From the NCBI RefSeq assembly GCF_002156705.1, contig NZ_CP019893.1, positions 3,658,001 to 3,722,000 of the forward strand: a stretch of DNA of 64,000 nt, written 5' to 3'. The notes under the pieces were generated by a model. It was not told the DNA's origin. It saw only the letters and a list, made by a program, of their open reading frames with translations, and made no database searches. Position 1 is the first letter of the stretch; every line of letters begins with the position of its first letter. Below are positions 45,071 to 54,098 of this stretch, piece after piece. The stretch is from Natrarchaeobaculum aegyptiacum (GTDB lineage: Archaea > Halobacteriota > Halobacteria > Halobacteriales > Natrialbaceae). The position numbers were made by a program, and so were the translations under genes.

Positions 45071-46854
45071 GCGCTCAGCGGTTCCTCCGGTTTCAGTGCC
45101 ACGAGTTCGACGCCCACTTTCACGTAGTCCGTGAGGGGCTGAAACCCTACTACGCGCTCACGGACGTCCGAAAGTCCCACGACTGGGGTGCCGAGGGGAA
45201 GCCGACGGCGACCGGCCAGAGCGGTGGCGAGACGTGGTACTTCTGTCTCGACTACGACAACCAGCCGGTCGTTCCGTGGGCAGACCCGTCCTACCGCCTC
45301 GAGACGGCCTACCTCTACCGGATCTATTTCGTCTGTGCGGATTCGCTCTACGACGGCGAACGCGCCGATCGAAGCGACCGCGTGAAGGGCGGGACGCTCA
45401 CGTTCCGGCCGCGCTGGCCGGACATGAAGCGCCGGAAGAAGGCCGACGGTGACGGCGACGGCGAGTGGACCGGTCCGATCACCGACGTTGAGGGATACAT
45501 GGACCTGGGCGTTCCCTACCTCGACGTCCAGGTGCAGGGGTCGAACATCGACTTCAGCCGCTATCCCGACCTCCTGGCCGAGGCGGCCGCCGCGTTCGGC
45601 ATCCCCCGCCGGTACCTCGACACCTTCCACCACACGAGCAACGTGGTCGACGCCGCCGTCTACGCCCGCGTTCGCCGGCAGGAGTCCGGCCCGATCCACG
45701 CACCGGACGGACCAATCGCCCGGATTCACCAGCTGCTCGAGAGCGACCGATCGGGCTACCGCAAGCACGTCGAGGACAACCGCGACCGGCCGGGCGATTA
45801 CGTGACGACGGTGATCGACGACGGCCGCGCCGGGAAGCTGATTCGCGGCCACCGGGTCGGGAAAGAGGTGAAACACTACTACATGAAGGACCCGGACACC
45901 TACAGCCCCGACCAGTTCGGCTGGCATCCAAAGCTCGAGGTGAGCTACCAGACCAGCGTTACCGACGAAACGGTCTACTGGGACCGTGACGACGGGGACC
46001 TCGACCTCGACGACCTCCGGCGAGAACTCGAGGAGACGTTGGTAAATATCCTCGAGTGGGCCGGGCTCGACGTCACGGGTGGCGACCAGTACCACGAGGA
46101 TGCGTATTTCGACCCGGAGGAGCGGGAACGCCGCTCGCTGAAGCTGGTCGACTGTCCGCTGCCGGAGATCGAGAGCGAGCAAGAGGCGGCCGTGATGCGG
46201 CTGTGGGGCGACATGAACCCGTCGGACCGTGCCGTCGTCGACCACCTGCTCACCGACGGTGGCGAGGTATCGCCCCAGGAGACGGCCGACGAGACCGGTT
46301 ACTGTTACGACACCGTGCTTCGGGCCGTCGATCGGCTCGAGCAGTTCGTTGAGCACACCTACGGGCAACTCTCGATCAAGAGCGAGTTTGCCGCCCAGGA
46401 GATGCTGAAGCGCGTCCACGCGGCTGAAGAACAGTTCCGCACGTCGATCGGGGCAACAGTCATGCAGGCGGCCGACGACGCTCAGGAGATCTCGACAGAA
46501 GCCCTCGAGCGGTGGAAACGCACCTACGACGCCGGGATTGACCGCACTCGCGAAGACTGCCGGGCGTTGCTGAAACCGCGCGTGACGGCCGTCGACCGGC
46601 AGCAGGCGAAGAACATCGCCCGCGAAGCGTACACGGCAGTCTGCGAGGCGTTCGGGACGCACCACGGCGTTCACATCCGAATCGAACTCGCGGACGGGAG
46701 CGTGGTTCGCTGGCGCGATCTCCAGACCCAGCCGTTCGCCGGGCAGGCGATCGACCAGGAGGCCAAGCGGGCCAACTGTCCGACCCGACAGCGACTCGAG
46801 GAGGAACGAAAGCAGGTGCCCCGCTGGCGGAAGCGAACCGGGATCGGCCGGTAG
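45067..46854 (+). CDS. large Rep-like protein of SNJ2-type viruses
   Basis: 595 residues, GTG start coupled to the gene before it. Mid part: DLGVPYLDVQVQGSNIDFSR, RIHQLLESDRSGYRKHVEDN and VGKEVKHYYMKDPDTYSPDQ. A winged-helix-like domain near residues 380-440 (SDRAVVDHLLTDGGEVSPQE, TADETGYCYDTVLRAVDRLE). C-terminus basic. The size, position and style match the large conserved protein I recall as the replication protein in SNJ2, HRPV-3 and HGPV-1; I see no superfamily helicase or HUH motif, so the biochemical role is uncertain. Confidence 0.6.
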   Translation: MSAQRFLRFQCHEFDAHFHVVREGLKPYYALTDVRKSHDWGAEGKPTATGQSGGETWYFCLDYDNQPVVPWADPSYRLETAYLYRIYFVCADSLYDGERADRSDRVKGGTLTFRPRWPDMKRRKKADGDGDGEWTGPITDVEGYMDLGVPYLDVQVQGSNIDFSRYPDLLAEAAAAFGIPRRYLDTFHHTSNVVDAAVYARVRRQESGPIHAPDGPIARIHQLLESDRSGYRKHVEDNRDRPGDYVTTVIDDGRAGKLIRGHRVGKEVKHYYMKDPDTYSPDQFGWHPKLEVSYQTSVTDETVYWDRDDGDLDLDDLRRELEETLVNILEWAGLDVTGGDQYHEDAYFDPEERERRSLKLVDCPLPEIESEQEAAVMRLWGDMNPSDRAVVDHLLTDGGEVSPQETADETGYCYDTVLRAVDRLEQFVEHTYGQLSIKSEFAAQEMLKRVHAAEEQFRTSIGATVMQAADDAQEISTEALERWKRTYDAGIDRTREDCRALLKPRVTAVDRQQAKNIAREAYTAVCEAFGTHHGVHIRIELADGSVVRWRDLQTQPFAGQAIDQEAKRANCPTRQRLEEERKQVPRWRKRTGIGR

Positions 46855-47154
46855 CACGGACCTGCTGAGTGGCAACACTGTTCTTCTGACTTAATTTCGT
46901 CCGTTCACGGCCGTATCACCCCGTCCCACCGGGTCCGGGGCGCGTGCGGCCGGGGCCGATCCTCGCTCACGCTCCGGTCGGCCCCGGCCGCACCCATCCC
47001 GGAATCCGACCCACCGGGTCGAATTCCGGGTTAGGGGGTGTGGCTAAGGCCAAGGTCCCAAATCAACCGCCACGCCACCGCTCCGCTCGAGCGGAAGCAA
47101 AGGGGACGGTGGGCGAAAAGACGTTCCAACTACACGTTCTTCCCGAAGAAGTAA
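46855..47154. other. GC-rich gap with strong hairpins after Rep
   Basis: 300 bp without a good gene. It holds two perfect or near-perfect inverted repeats (listed separately) and a TTAGGGGGTGTGG run. The short rightward frame over 46944-47261 runs across both hairpins and does not look coding. Confidence 0.5.
46944..47030. repeat. two adjacent inverted repeats (candidate origin/terminator)
   Basis: Arms 46944-46961 (GTGCGGCCGGGGCCGATC) and 46976-46993 (GGTCGGCCCCGGCCGCAC) pair over 17 of 18 bases with a 14-nt loop. Arms 46998-47012 (CCCGGAATCCGACCC) and 47016-47030 (GGGTCGAATTCCGGG) pair over 14 of 15 with a 3-nt loop. Located 90 bp after the Rep stop. Could stop early transcription from both sides or be the replication origin. 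Confidence 0.55.
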
Positions 47155-47712
47155 TCATTCATCTGTTCGTAGGGCGCTCAAATGGATTTCCCTGGCGCGA
47201 TCTCTTAAAACGGGCCAGTAAGTCCAGCAGAAAAGAGTATCTGCCAATACGAATAAAATAAATGCCCAAACGACGATACTAATATCATCATAAGATGAGC
47301 CAATATATATGATTACAAAGCTAATAACTATTGTCATAAGGACATGAATTCCGTTCCACTTTTCGAAATACTTGATTGATGCGATTATGAGGATAATCAG
47401 TCCCAAAGCGGAAAATGCCATCTGACCATGTAGGACGTCTAAGAATCCTTGCAATACAAACATGTCTGTCTCTCCTTCACCTGCGTATTCAACCATTTGA
47501 GAAACAATACCTCCAGAGATAGCCCGGACAAATATCCAAACCGAAAAGATAGTTAGAGTAAGACCGATGCCAAAGAAGGGAATTAAACTTGGGTTTTCAT
47601 CTAAGTCACCCTCTTTCATCAAACGAGCGAATATTTGGACCATTATAGCCCATGCTGGGAGAAACAGCGCGAGTATTTGAACGAGTAGATTAGTGGTTTG
47701 ACTTTCAACCAT
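47155..47712 (-). CDS. AT-rich four-helix membrane protein
   Basis: 185 residues with four hydrophobic segments (LLVQILALFLPAWAIMVQIF; IPFFGIGLTLTIFSVWIFV; FSALGLIILIIASIKYF; VLMTIVISFVIIYIG). Base composition is clearly AT-rich relative to its neighbours, a sign of recent transfer. A TATA-like TATATAATAT at 47746-47755 gives its own promoter with a short leader. No family recognised; a lysogeny-phase accessory (for example exclusion of other viruses) is speculation. Confidence 0.6.
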   Translation of the reverse strand: MVESQTTNLLVQILALFLPAWAIMVQIFARLMKEGDLDENPSLIPFFGIGLTLTIFSVWIFVRAISGGIVSQMVEYAGEGETDMFVLQGFLDVLHGQMAFSALGLIILIIASIKYFEKWNGIHVLMTIVISFVIIYIGSSYDDISIVVWAFILFVLADTLFCWTYWPVLRDRAREIHLSALRTDE

Positions 47713-48278
47713 TCGTATATCTTAACAGAGTGTACTCATTTGCGGTATATAATATCTGATTGCTGATCATGCCCCTAAGGGGGCAGGGTAATCTTGCGGC
47801 GCGCAGATCGCGCGCCGCGCTCGAGGTTAGGGGAGTCGGCCGAAACCAGACGGTAGAGACGGGCCAGCACCGCCCCAGGTGAAGATAGGACCTCGACAAG
47901 AGGGGTTGCCGTATCCGCTTAGGAGGGTCCCATTCACGGTCGACACGTCGAGTTACAGAATAGGGAACAGTATCAGTAGGCAAAATAGTTATCTGGCTGA
48001 AGTTACAACCCACTGACTGGACGTGGGTGTTGGGACACCCGTCAATAGCCAGCTGACTTTGGCCCTCCACCTTGCGTCCATCGATTGCCGGCACACCCAC
48101 CCCGAACTTGGGACAGATGGGGTTTCACCCGCCCCATCGGTTGCCTATGCGCCTGTTCTCACCGATTAGATTGCCGTAGGGCCTACCGCCGAACCCAGAA
48201 GAAACCCCACCCCCGACCCCCGGGGCTACGCGCGCGAGCGCGAGAGTCGCACCAGATGCCGGCTATGTTATCAACGAC
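47713..48278. other. 566-bp hairpin-rich gap
   Basis: No credible gene; the long leftward frame across it has poor coding character. Perfect hairpins: GCCCC-TAAG-GGGGC (47771-47784), GCGGCGCGC/GCGCGCCGC (47796-47804 with 47810-47818, loop AGATC), GGGTGT-TGGG-ACACCC (48025-48040). Also pairs CCCACTGACTGGACGTGGG nearby. Could hold a structured RNA, a terminator for the structural operon and/or the replication origin. Confidence 0.5.
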
Positions 48279-49088
48279 CTACTCGGTCGCTGCTTTTCGC
48301 TCGTCGTTGACGACGCGGGCGAACTGCTCGGGCTCGGTGTACTGCTCGAGGTCGCGGATCTCGTCGTCGTCCCACCCCATTCGACGGAGTTCGTCGCAGG
48401 CTTCCTCGTGGCCGTCCTCACAGGCCTCACGGGCCCGTCGTTCGGCCTGGCTCTCCGCCCGTTCGACCACTGCGATACGTTCGTCTTCGGCCGCCTCGGT
48501 GTCCTGCTCGTCCAGCCGGTCGCCCTGGATCGACTCGCGGTTTGCTTCGGCGAGTGAGACGTGTTCCTCGGGCGTGAGCCGGTGGTCGTAGATCGCGAGC
48601 CAGTCGTCGATGCCTTCGGCCTGGAGCGCCGCTTTCGCGCTCCTGGCGTGCAGCACGTTCGTTCTCGAGAAGTCGAGCCGGGTGCGCTCGGAGTCGGTGA
48701 GTGGCGTCTGACCAGAGCCGGACGCAGACGCCCTCGAGTCGGCCGCTTTCCCCGATACCAGGGTTTCCGTTGACAAACTCGCGTCCTCGGCGAGCACGAT
48801 CGTGGCTGAGCGCCGATCGTCACTCGGGGCCAGCTCGTCGTCGGGGATCTGGTCACGGATTGCGTTGGCGACGTCTCGGTCTGCGAACTCGTGCCTCGAG
48901 GTATCACGGAAGCGAGCGAGGCCGAAGCCCTCGTCTCGAAGCTGTGCTGTCTCGTCGTCGGTCAGGTCTTCGGGATCGACGGCCCCGACTGGCCCCAGAT
49001 ACTCCCAGTGGTGCGAGCCGTCGCTGTAGGTCACACGGTAGGCGTAGGGACCGCTGCCGTTGATCCGCCGGGTGATGATCGTGCCCAT
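48279..49088 (-). CDS. hypothetical viral protein at end of structural operon
   Basis: 269 residues: MGTIITRRINGSGPYAYRVT, YSDGSHHWEYLGPVGAVDPE near the N-terminus, a Ser/Ala-rich middle and a helical acidic C-terminus (DDDEIRDLEQYTEPEQFARV). No domain recognised. It abuts the NTPase gene (stop of one next to ATG of the other), so it is the last gene of the leftward structural operon. The N-terminal GSGPYAYRVTYSDG pattern recalls short beta-rich domains seen in other halovirus proteins. Confidence 0.62.
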   Translation of the reverse strand: MGTIITRRINGSGPYAYRVTYSDGSHHWEYLGPVGAVDPEDLTDDETAQLRDEGFGLARFRDTSRHEFADRDVANAIRDQIPDDELAPSDDRRSATIVLAEDASLSTETLVSGKAADSRASASGSGQTPLTDSERTRLDFSRTNVLHARSAKAALQAEGIDDWLAIYDHRLTPEEHVSLAEANRESIQGDRLDEQDTEAAEDERIAVVERAESQAERRAREACEDGHEEACDELRRMGWDDDEIRDLEQYTEPEQFARVVNDERKAATE

Positions 49089-50210
49089 CTATTTGCCCTC
49101 CGTGTCCTCGAGTCGCGGATCGGTGTCGCCATCCCACTGGTCGCGGTGGTAGCGACAGAAGCCGCTTTCGTGGCCCGTGAGCGCCCCGCAGTCGTCGCCG
49201 TTGCTCTTGACGCCTCGACACACCACTTCATCGGCCTCACCGCTCTCGTCGCCGCCTGCGTCGTCCTGTAGCTCTTCCCAGTGGTCGACCAGCTTGCCTT
49301 TCTGGATCTGCTGGTGTGGGTTGTCCAGGTCCAGCTCGAACGTCGCGAAGTAGTTGGTGTCTGCACCCCACGGCGAACTGCTTGGGACGTCGAACAGCCC
49401 GCGGATCTTAAACCAGTGGTCGTCTTCGGTATAGGCCTTCCAGCCGTCGTACACCGTCGCGAGGTCGGCCATCCCCTCGTCTGCCTTCCCGTCTTTCGTG
49501 ATCACGACGTCGGACTGATTTCGCAGGATCGCCGCAATGTCGGTGTCGTGCTCGTGGCCGATGATGATGAGCCGGGTCGAGCCACCGCGGCCCTTCCGTA
49601 GTGCGTTGATGAACTGGCTCACCGTCTGGCGAACCTGCCCGCCTGGGTTGGCGTGGGCGTTCATCTCCGTCGACCACTCGTCTGCGAGAATCAGCTTCTC
49701 GCCTGGCGTGTCGCGAACCCACTCGAGCATCCCGCTCATCGTCTCGTCGAAGGTGACGTCGTCGTGCTCGTCGGGACCCTTCACGTTGGTACACACCGAG
49801 AGGTCGCCGTCGAACTCGCGCCAGAGTTCCTGCACGAGATTCAGGCCGAAGACGGTCTTGCCGGACCCCTTCGGCCCTTTCACGAGTACCTGCTGTGCCG
49901 CCGGTTTGCAGGCGTTGACAAGTCTCGTGTAGCCGGTGGCGTCGATCCGCTGCTCACTGAGCCCCGTCGCGGCGTTCATGCTCGGGACGTGCCCGCGCTG
50001 GCGGGCCTTCCGGAGCATGTCCGTCTCGCTCGTGCGAGTGATGCCGGCCACCAGCGGAGAAGCGTCGTCCTCGAGCCCGGCTCGCTCAGCGGCCATGATC
50101 AGGTTGCCGACGGTCTTTGAATCGCTCAGCACGGCTTCGATGTTCGCGTTCACCTCGCCCTCGCGGATCTTGTCGGCGAGGTCGGCCGCGTCGTAGCCGC
50201 CACTACTCAT
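49089..50210 (-). CDS. VP8-like NTPase of pleolipovirus type
   Basis: 373 residues. Walker A in VLVKGPKGSGKTVFGLNLVQ and a Walker B-like stretch in EKLILADEWSTEMN; STRLIIIGHEHDTDIAAILR follows like a sensor segment. C-terminal zinc finger CRGVKSNGDDCGALTGHESG with FCRYHRD (C...C...C-x2-H). In pleolipoviruses the equivalent conserved gene (VP8-like) follows the spike and large membrane genes, and its job may be assembly or genome handling. It overlaps the gene before it by 4 bp. Confidence 0.78.
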   Translation of the reverse strand: MSSGGYDAADLADKIREGEVNANIEAVLSDSKTVGNLIMAAERAGLEDDASPLVAGITRTSETDMLRKARQRGHVPSMNAATGLSEQRIDATGYTRLVNACKPAAQQVLVKGPKGSGKTVFGLNLVQELWREFDGDLSVCTNVKGPDEHDDVTFDETMSGMLEWVRDTPGEKLILADEWSTEMNAHANPGGQVRQTVSQFINALRKGRGGSTRLIIIGHEHDTDIAAILRNQSDVVITKDGKADEGMADLATVYDGWKAYTEDDHWFKIRGLFDVPSSSPWGADTNYFATFELDLDNPHQQIQKGKLVDHWEELQDDAGGDESGEADEVVCRGVKSNGDDCGALTGHESGFCRYHRDQWDGDTDPRLEDTEGK

Positions 50211-51670
50211 TGCTCTACCTCCGTGGACTCTGCCTGGTCGTCAGTCTCGTCGGGGTCCTGGTACTCGACCTCCTCTCCCTCCTCGCTCCCGTTGTAGAAC
50301 CCCTCGAAACGGGTGCCGCTGGCCGCTCGCGAGAGGATGCCGTCGACGGGGTTCTCGTCGATGGTCATCATCTCGCGCAGTTCCTTGTCGACGGCTCGAG
50401 CCGAGCCAGTGTCGGAGGCAATCGAGATGGCCGGCATGGCCGAAAGCATCGAGCGCAGCATCTTCGACTCATCCCGTAGGATCTCGCGGTTGCCGTCGAT
50501 CTTGGAGCGTTCGGCGATCAGCTCGAGGTCGTCGGCCACGCCGGGCCAGGTGCCTCGAGCCTTGTTCTTCGCCGGGTCGAACGCCTGCACGACGTGGAGA
50601 TTTCCGCCAGGTGCCCGCGAGTCCGTCGCGGCGCCGTCGATCTCCATGTCGTTGATCCGGTCAGGTGAGCCGGAGTAGATGGCCACGCCGTAGTTGCCGG
50701 TGTCTATCTCGTCGTCTCGGTCGTCGTTCTCGAGGCCGCCCTTTCCGTCCTGAATGGCGTCGACCATGTCGGCGAGGCCGCCGTCAGCGCCCAGGGCTTC
50801 CTCGATCACGTCGCGAGAGTCCGCCGACAGGACGAACTCGGTGTCAGGCGACCAGAGCCGATCGGCCAGGACGTACACGGGAACCAGGCTCAGCAGGAGC
50901 GCCGCGATCGAGCCGGCGACGATCACCCGCATGGCATCGGACAGCGACAGCCAGAACTCGAGGGGGCCAGGTGCTCGCCCGAACCACCAGGCCAGCCCGT
51001 AGGCTGCGAGCAGGGCGAACCCGACGACCAGGGTCTTGTTCTCGGCCACGAATCGCCGGATCTTATCAACGAAGCCGTCCACCGGGTCCTTCTCGACCCT
51101 GACCCGTTCCTCTGAGGTCAGTTCCTTGTAGCTGTTCTCGTGTTTTCGCCGGAGCGAGGTGACGACGAGGGTCAGGGCCAGGATCGGCCCGATGGTGCCG
51201 GCGACCACCGCCCACTGCACGATCTGGACGGTCGGCTGGCCGCTCAGGATGGTCAGCAAGCCGACGCGCCCCTCGTACCGAAAGCCGTCCTGGGGAGTCG
51301 TGATAGTCACGGCCTCGTCACCGCGGAGCGGGATCTCGACCGTTTCCTCGTCGGCTACCCTCGTCGTCGTCATCGCAAACTGTCCCTGGCCGCTGAAGCC
51401 GCCGTCAGAGACGGCGACGGACTCACTACCTAGACCGGTGTTCTCGACGGTCACGTAGGCGTTCCCGTCGTCGAACTCCACGTTGGTAAGCCGCACATCA
51501 CTTTCGGCAAACTCGTGGATGACCGCGCTCTGGTTCTCTGTCTCGGCCAGTGCCGCCCCGCTCGAGGCCGCGACCAGCGCCACCAGGGCGACGATCGCGA
51601 CGACTGCGAGTAGGGCGAGCCGAGCCGTTGGTAACTCTGCCTCTCTCAGTGGGTTCTCTGTTGAAATCAT
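50207..51670 (-). CDS. large viral membrane protein
   Basis: 487 residues. N-terminal hydrophobic helix (LALLAVVAIVALVALVAASS) that could be a signal peptide, a beta-rich outer part (ESDVRLTNVEFDDGNAYVTV), then three helices (VQWAVVAGTIGPILALTLVV; TLVVGFALLAAYGLAWWFG; VIVAGSIAALLLSLVPVYVL) and a soluble C-terminal half. Corresponds in position to the large ORF between spike and VP8 in pleolipoviruses. No catalytic motif seen. Confidence 0.75.
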   Translation of the reverse strand: MISTENPLREAELPTARLALLAVVAIVALVALVAASSGAALAETENQSAVIHEFAESDVRLTNVEFDDGNAYVTVENTGLGSESVAVSDGGFSGQGQFAMTTTRVADEETVEIPLRGDEAVTITTPQDGFRYEGRVGLLTILSGQPTVQIVQWAVVAGTIGPILALTLVVTSLRRKHENSYKELTSEERVRVEKDPVDGFVDKIRRFVAENKTLVVGFALLAAYGLAWWFGRAPGPLEFWLSLSDAMRVIVAGSIAALLLSLVPVYVLADRLWSPDTEFVLSADSRDVIEEALGADGGLADMVDAIQDGKGGLENDDRDDEIDTGNYGVAIYSGSPDRINDMEIDGAATDSRAPGGNLHVVQAFDPAKNKARGTWPGVADDLELIAERSKIDGNREILRDESKMLRSMLSAMPAISIASDTGSARAVDKELREMMTIDENPVDGILSRAASGTRFEGFYNGSEEGEEVEYQDPDETDDQAESTEVEQ

Positions 51671-51683
51671 GGAAACAGGGGGG

Positions 51684-51857
51684 TCAGAAGCCGATCAGCG
51701 AGCGAATCATGTCCTCAGCGATGCCGACGGGGTCGATCGCGCCAGCTCCAGTTGCCATCATCGCCAGGCCACCGAGGAGTAGCACGCCGGCCAGCATCGA
51801 GAGGAGCGGCCCGAGTGCGTTCGACAGGGCCTTGAGCGCCAGCAGTGGTGGGGCCAT
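51684..51857 (-). CDS. 57-residue viral membrane protein
   Basis: ATG 51857 to stop 51684: MAPPLLALKALSNALGPLLS, MLAGVLLLGGLAMMATGAGA, IDPVGIAEDMIRSLIGF. One long hydrophobic helix plus an amphipathic tail. Pleolipoviruses have a small membrane ORF at this position after the spike. The gene lies one base after the spike stop. Confidence 0.72.
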   Translation of the reverse strand: MAPPLLALKALSNALGPLLSMLAGVLLLGGLAMMATGAGAIDPVGIAEDMIRSLIGF

Positions 51858-51858
51858 G

Positions 51859-53508
51859 TTAGTCCCTCCCTCCGGCGTAGGCCATCAGCAGCGACAGGAC
51901 GACCAGCAGCGCCCCGCCCATCAGCAGGGTGTCGGTGTCCATATCTATGCCCTCGCCACCGCCGCCACCACCGTGTGCTTCCGCGTAGTAGGAGTCGATC
52001 TCCTCGCGGAGTTCTTGCACTTCCTCGATGTAGTCGGCGAACTCGCTGGCGTCGTACGTATCGTACTTCGGTTGTTCCCATTCGACCGTCTCGACCTCGT
52101 TACCGTCGGCGTCGTACATCTCCGTGACCTCGAACGTCCCGTTGTAGAAGTGGGTCGTCTCACCAGTTTCGACGTCAAACATTTGAACGCCCCCGTCGAC
52201 GGCCTCGAGGTCGGTGTCGGTCGTGTTGACCTCACCAGTCGCGTAGGTCTGGTTCGTTTCAAACCCTCCTTCGGGAACGTCGTTCGCGAACAGCAGACCG
52301 TCATACTCGGCTTCGACGTGGCCGGAATAGACGGGCACACGAGAGTCGCCCTCGGTGCCTTCGAACTCGATCTCGGTGTGTCCGTCGTACTCGACAGTCA
52401 TGGACGAGGTACCGGCGAGATCGGGATTGTTCATCCCGCTCATCTGCATGAGCGCCATCTGGAACCGCTGTTCGGTGACTTCCGAGTCACCGCTCAGGTG
52501 GCGTGCCATGCCCTCAGCACCGCGCACGTCCTCGGGGTCGAGGTTGCCGGCATCGAGTTCAGCGTACAGATCGGAGACGAACTGCGTGTCGTAGTTCGAG
52601 ACGACCTGATCGGACTGTTGTTCGATGTCTTCCCACCGTTCGAGCCAGTCGCTGTGGTCGAAGACCGTTTCGCTCGGCAGACCACCGTCTTCGACGTCAC
52701 CGACGTTTGGAATCACGAACTTTCCGTACGTGCCGGGAGAGCGTTCGCTACAGTCGTCACCGCCCAGCGTGTCCTGAGCGGAGAGTTTGTAGTTGCTGTT
52801 GTACGTCCAGTAGTCGGTGTCCAGCGTCGAGAAGTTGAACGTTCCCGTGAGGCCGTCCCAACAGCCGCCAGCGTCGGAATCGAAGACGACGCGGGCTGTG
52901 GTGTAGTTGTGAGTTTCGCCGTTCACAAGCTCGGCTTGCGCCGGGGCGGTGCCGTCAGTCACGTAGTGGTCGTTCGAGTTCCAAAGGTCGCCAGCGTCGT
53001 CGACAGACACCCATCGGTTCATGATGTCGTCGTCTTCCTGAGCAGCGTGGGCAGTGTTCGAGAGTTGGACGAGCTGTTTCGACTTAACTTCGATGTGGTT
53101 CTCTTGGTGGACTGCGTAGTAGTCTCGAATCGCCTCGAGCGCGTTCTGGTACGCTTCACTCTCCGATTCGCCGTTTTCCCACGACTCCGCGATGGCGTGG
53201 CGCGCCTCGAGCGAGGCGATCGTGCCAGTGTCCTCGAGTTGGTTGTCGAGCGTCGTGTAGTGAGCGTCCATGCTCTCGGCCTCAGAGGTGGCCATCGAGT
53301 GCATGATCGTCTCGTCTTGTGTGACCTCTACCGGGTCGTCAGGCTGGCAGGAGAACCACGGGATGCCGATCTGTTCGTACAGACAGTCACCCGACCCGTC
53401 GCTTGCAGCCACCGGGGCTGCGAACATCGACGAGACGAGCAACACGGCCATCAGGAGCGTCACGGTCCGCGACGCTATCCCGTTGTTAAAAAATCCAGAA
53501 TCACGCAT
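51859..53508 (-). CDS. spike-like viral envelope glycoprotein
   Basis: 549 residues. Signal peptide VTLLMAVLLVSSMFAAPVAA, large outer region with NxT/S sequons (NYTT, NFST, NQTY, NTTD, NGTF) and Cys, a coiled-coil-like stem (ASEFADYIEEVQELREEIDS), Gly linker (AHGGGGGGEG), then a C-terminal anchor helix (LLMGGALLVVLSLLMAYAGG). This layout equals pleolipovirus VP4 spikes, which bind the host and fuse membranes. Sequence similarity to a named spike could not be tested. Confidence 0.76.
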   Translation of the reverse strand: MRDSGFFNNGIASRTVTLLMAVLLVSSMFAAPVAASDGSGDCLYEQIGIPWFSCQPDDPVEVTQDETIMHSMATSEAESMDAHYTTLDNQLEDTGTIASLEARHAIAESWENGESESEAYQNALEAIRDYYAVHQENHIEVKSKQLVQLSNTAHAAQEDDDIMNRWVSVDDAGDLWNSNDHYVTDGTAPAQAELVNGETHNYTTARVVFDSDAGGCWDGLTGTFNFSTLDTDYWTYNSNYKLSAQDTLGGDDCSERSPGTYGKFVIPNVGDVEDGGLPSETVFDHSDWLERWEDIEQQSDQVVSNYDTQFVSDLYAELDAGNLDPEDVRGAEGMARHLSGDSEVTEQRFQMALMQMSGMNNPDLAGTSSMTVEYDGHTEIEFEGTEGDSRVPVYSGHVEAEYDGLLFANDVPEGGFETNQTYATGEVNTTDTDLEAVDGGVQMFDVETGETTHFYNGTFEVTEMYDADGNEVETVEWEQPKYDTYDASEFADYIEEVQELREEIDSYYAEAHGGGGGGEGIDMDTDTLLMGGALLVVLSLLMAYAGGRD

Positions 53509-53511
53509 GGG

Positions 53512-54069
53512 TCACTCCCTCCGAACGGCCAGCACGCCGGCGGTCGCCAGGGCGACGATCGCGACGACCGCGCCGAAGCCAGGCACCGAGTCGGCCCCGC
53601 CGCCACCGCCACCGATCAGCCCGCCGTCCAGGCGCTCGGCGTACTCGATCTGTTCACCGTCTTCGACGACAACGGTGTACTCTTCACTGTACTCGAGGCC
53701 ATCGTAGTCGGCCCAGTCGAACGTCTGTGCGATCGTCTGGCCGGCTTGGCCGTCGATCGTTTCCGTCACGACGGCCTCACTCTCGTTGCCGTCGTCGCCG
53801 GCCTCGTAGAACTCCACGTCTGCGACCGCGTCCTCGTCGTCTACGGAGTCGTTGAAGCTGACCTCGAGTTCGAGCGGGTCGTCGCTACTCTCGTAGCTGA
53901 CGTTCACCTCGAGGGCTGGCTCTGGGTCTTCCTCAGCTGCCGCAACCCCCGCCAGACCGATCGCCAGGAAGCCCACGAGCACGAGCGCGAGCATCCCGCC
54001 GACCAGGAGCGTGGGGAGTCTGACTGTCGATCCGCCACCGGTTCGCCGCATCTTATCAACGTATTTCAT
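53512..54069 (-). CDS. viral PGF-CTERM surface protein
   Basis: 185 residues: signal peptide (LPTLLVGGMLALVLVGFLAI...GVAAAEE), one beta-sandwich-like domain of acidic strands (ALEVNVSYESSDDPLELEVS), then a Gly-rich linker and the C-terminal sorting signal SVPGFGAVVAIVALATAGVL plus AVRRE, i.e. PGF, hydrophobic helix, Arg-Arg end. Host archaeosortase would cleave it and attach a lipid. Located 3 bp before the spike gene, so a virion or infected-cell surface protein. Confidence 0.7.
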   Translation of the reverse strand: MKYVDKMRRTGGGSTVRLPTLLVGGMLALVLVGFLAIGLAGVAAAEEDPEPALEVNVSYESSDDPLELEVSFNDSVDDEDAVADVEFYEAGDDGNESEAVVTETIDGQAGQTIAQTFDWADYDGLEYSEEYTVVVEDGEQIEYAERLDGGLIGGGGGGADSVPGFGAVVAIVALATAGVLAVRRE

Positions 54070-54098
54070 TGGTATGGTGAAATCGTACAGTAGGCGGG

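Noticed and set aside
44983-46878. 631-codon leftward frame opposite the Rep-like gene
   Set aside because: The rightward gene fits the 4-bp overlap chain and has a winged-helix pattern; the opposite frame has neither.
47705-48100. 131-codon leftward frame in the hairpin-rich gap
   Set aside because: Crosses several perfect hairpins and the membrane gene's promoter; composition not coding-like.
51550-54093. 847-codon rightward frame across the viral structural operon
   Set aside because: The opposite strand shows signal peptides, anchors and short gene junctions; this frame is an antisense shadow crossing them all.
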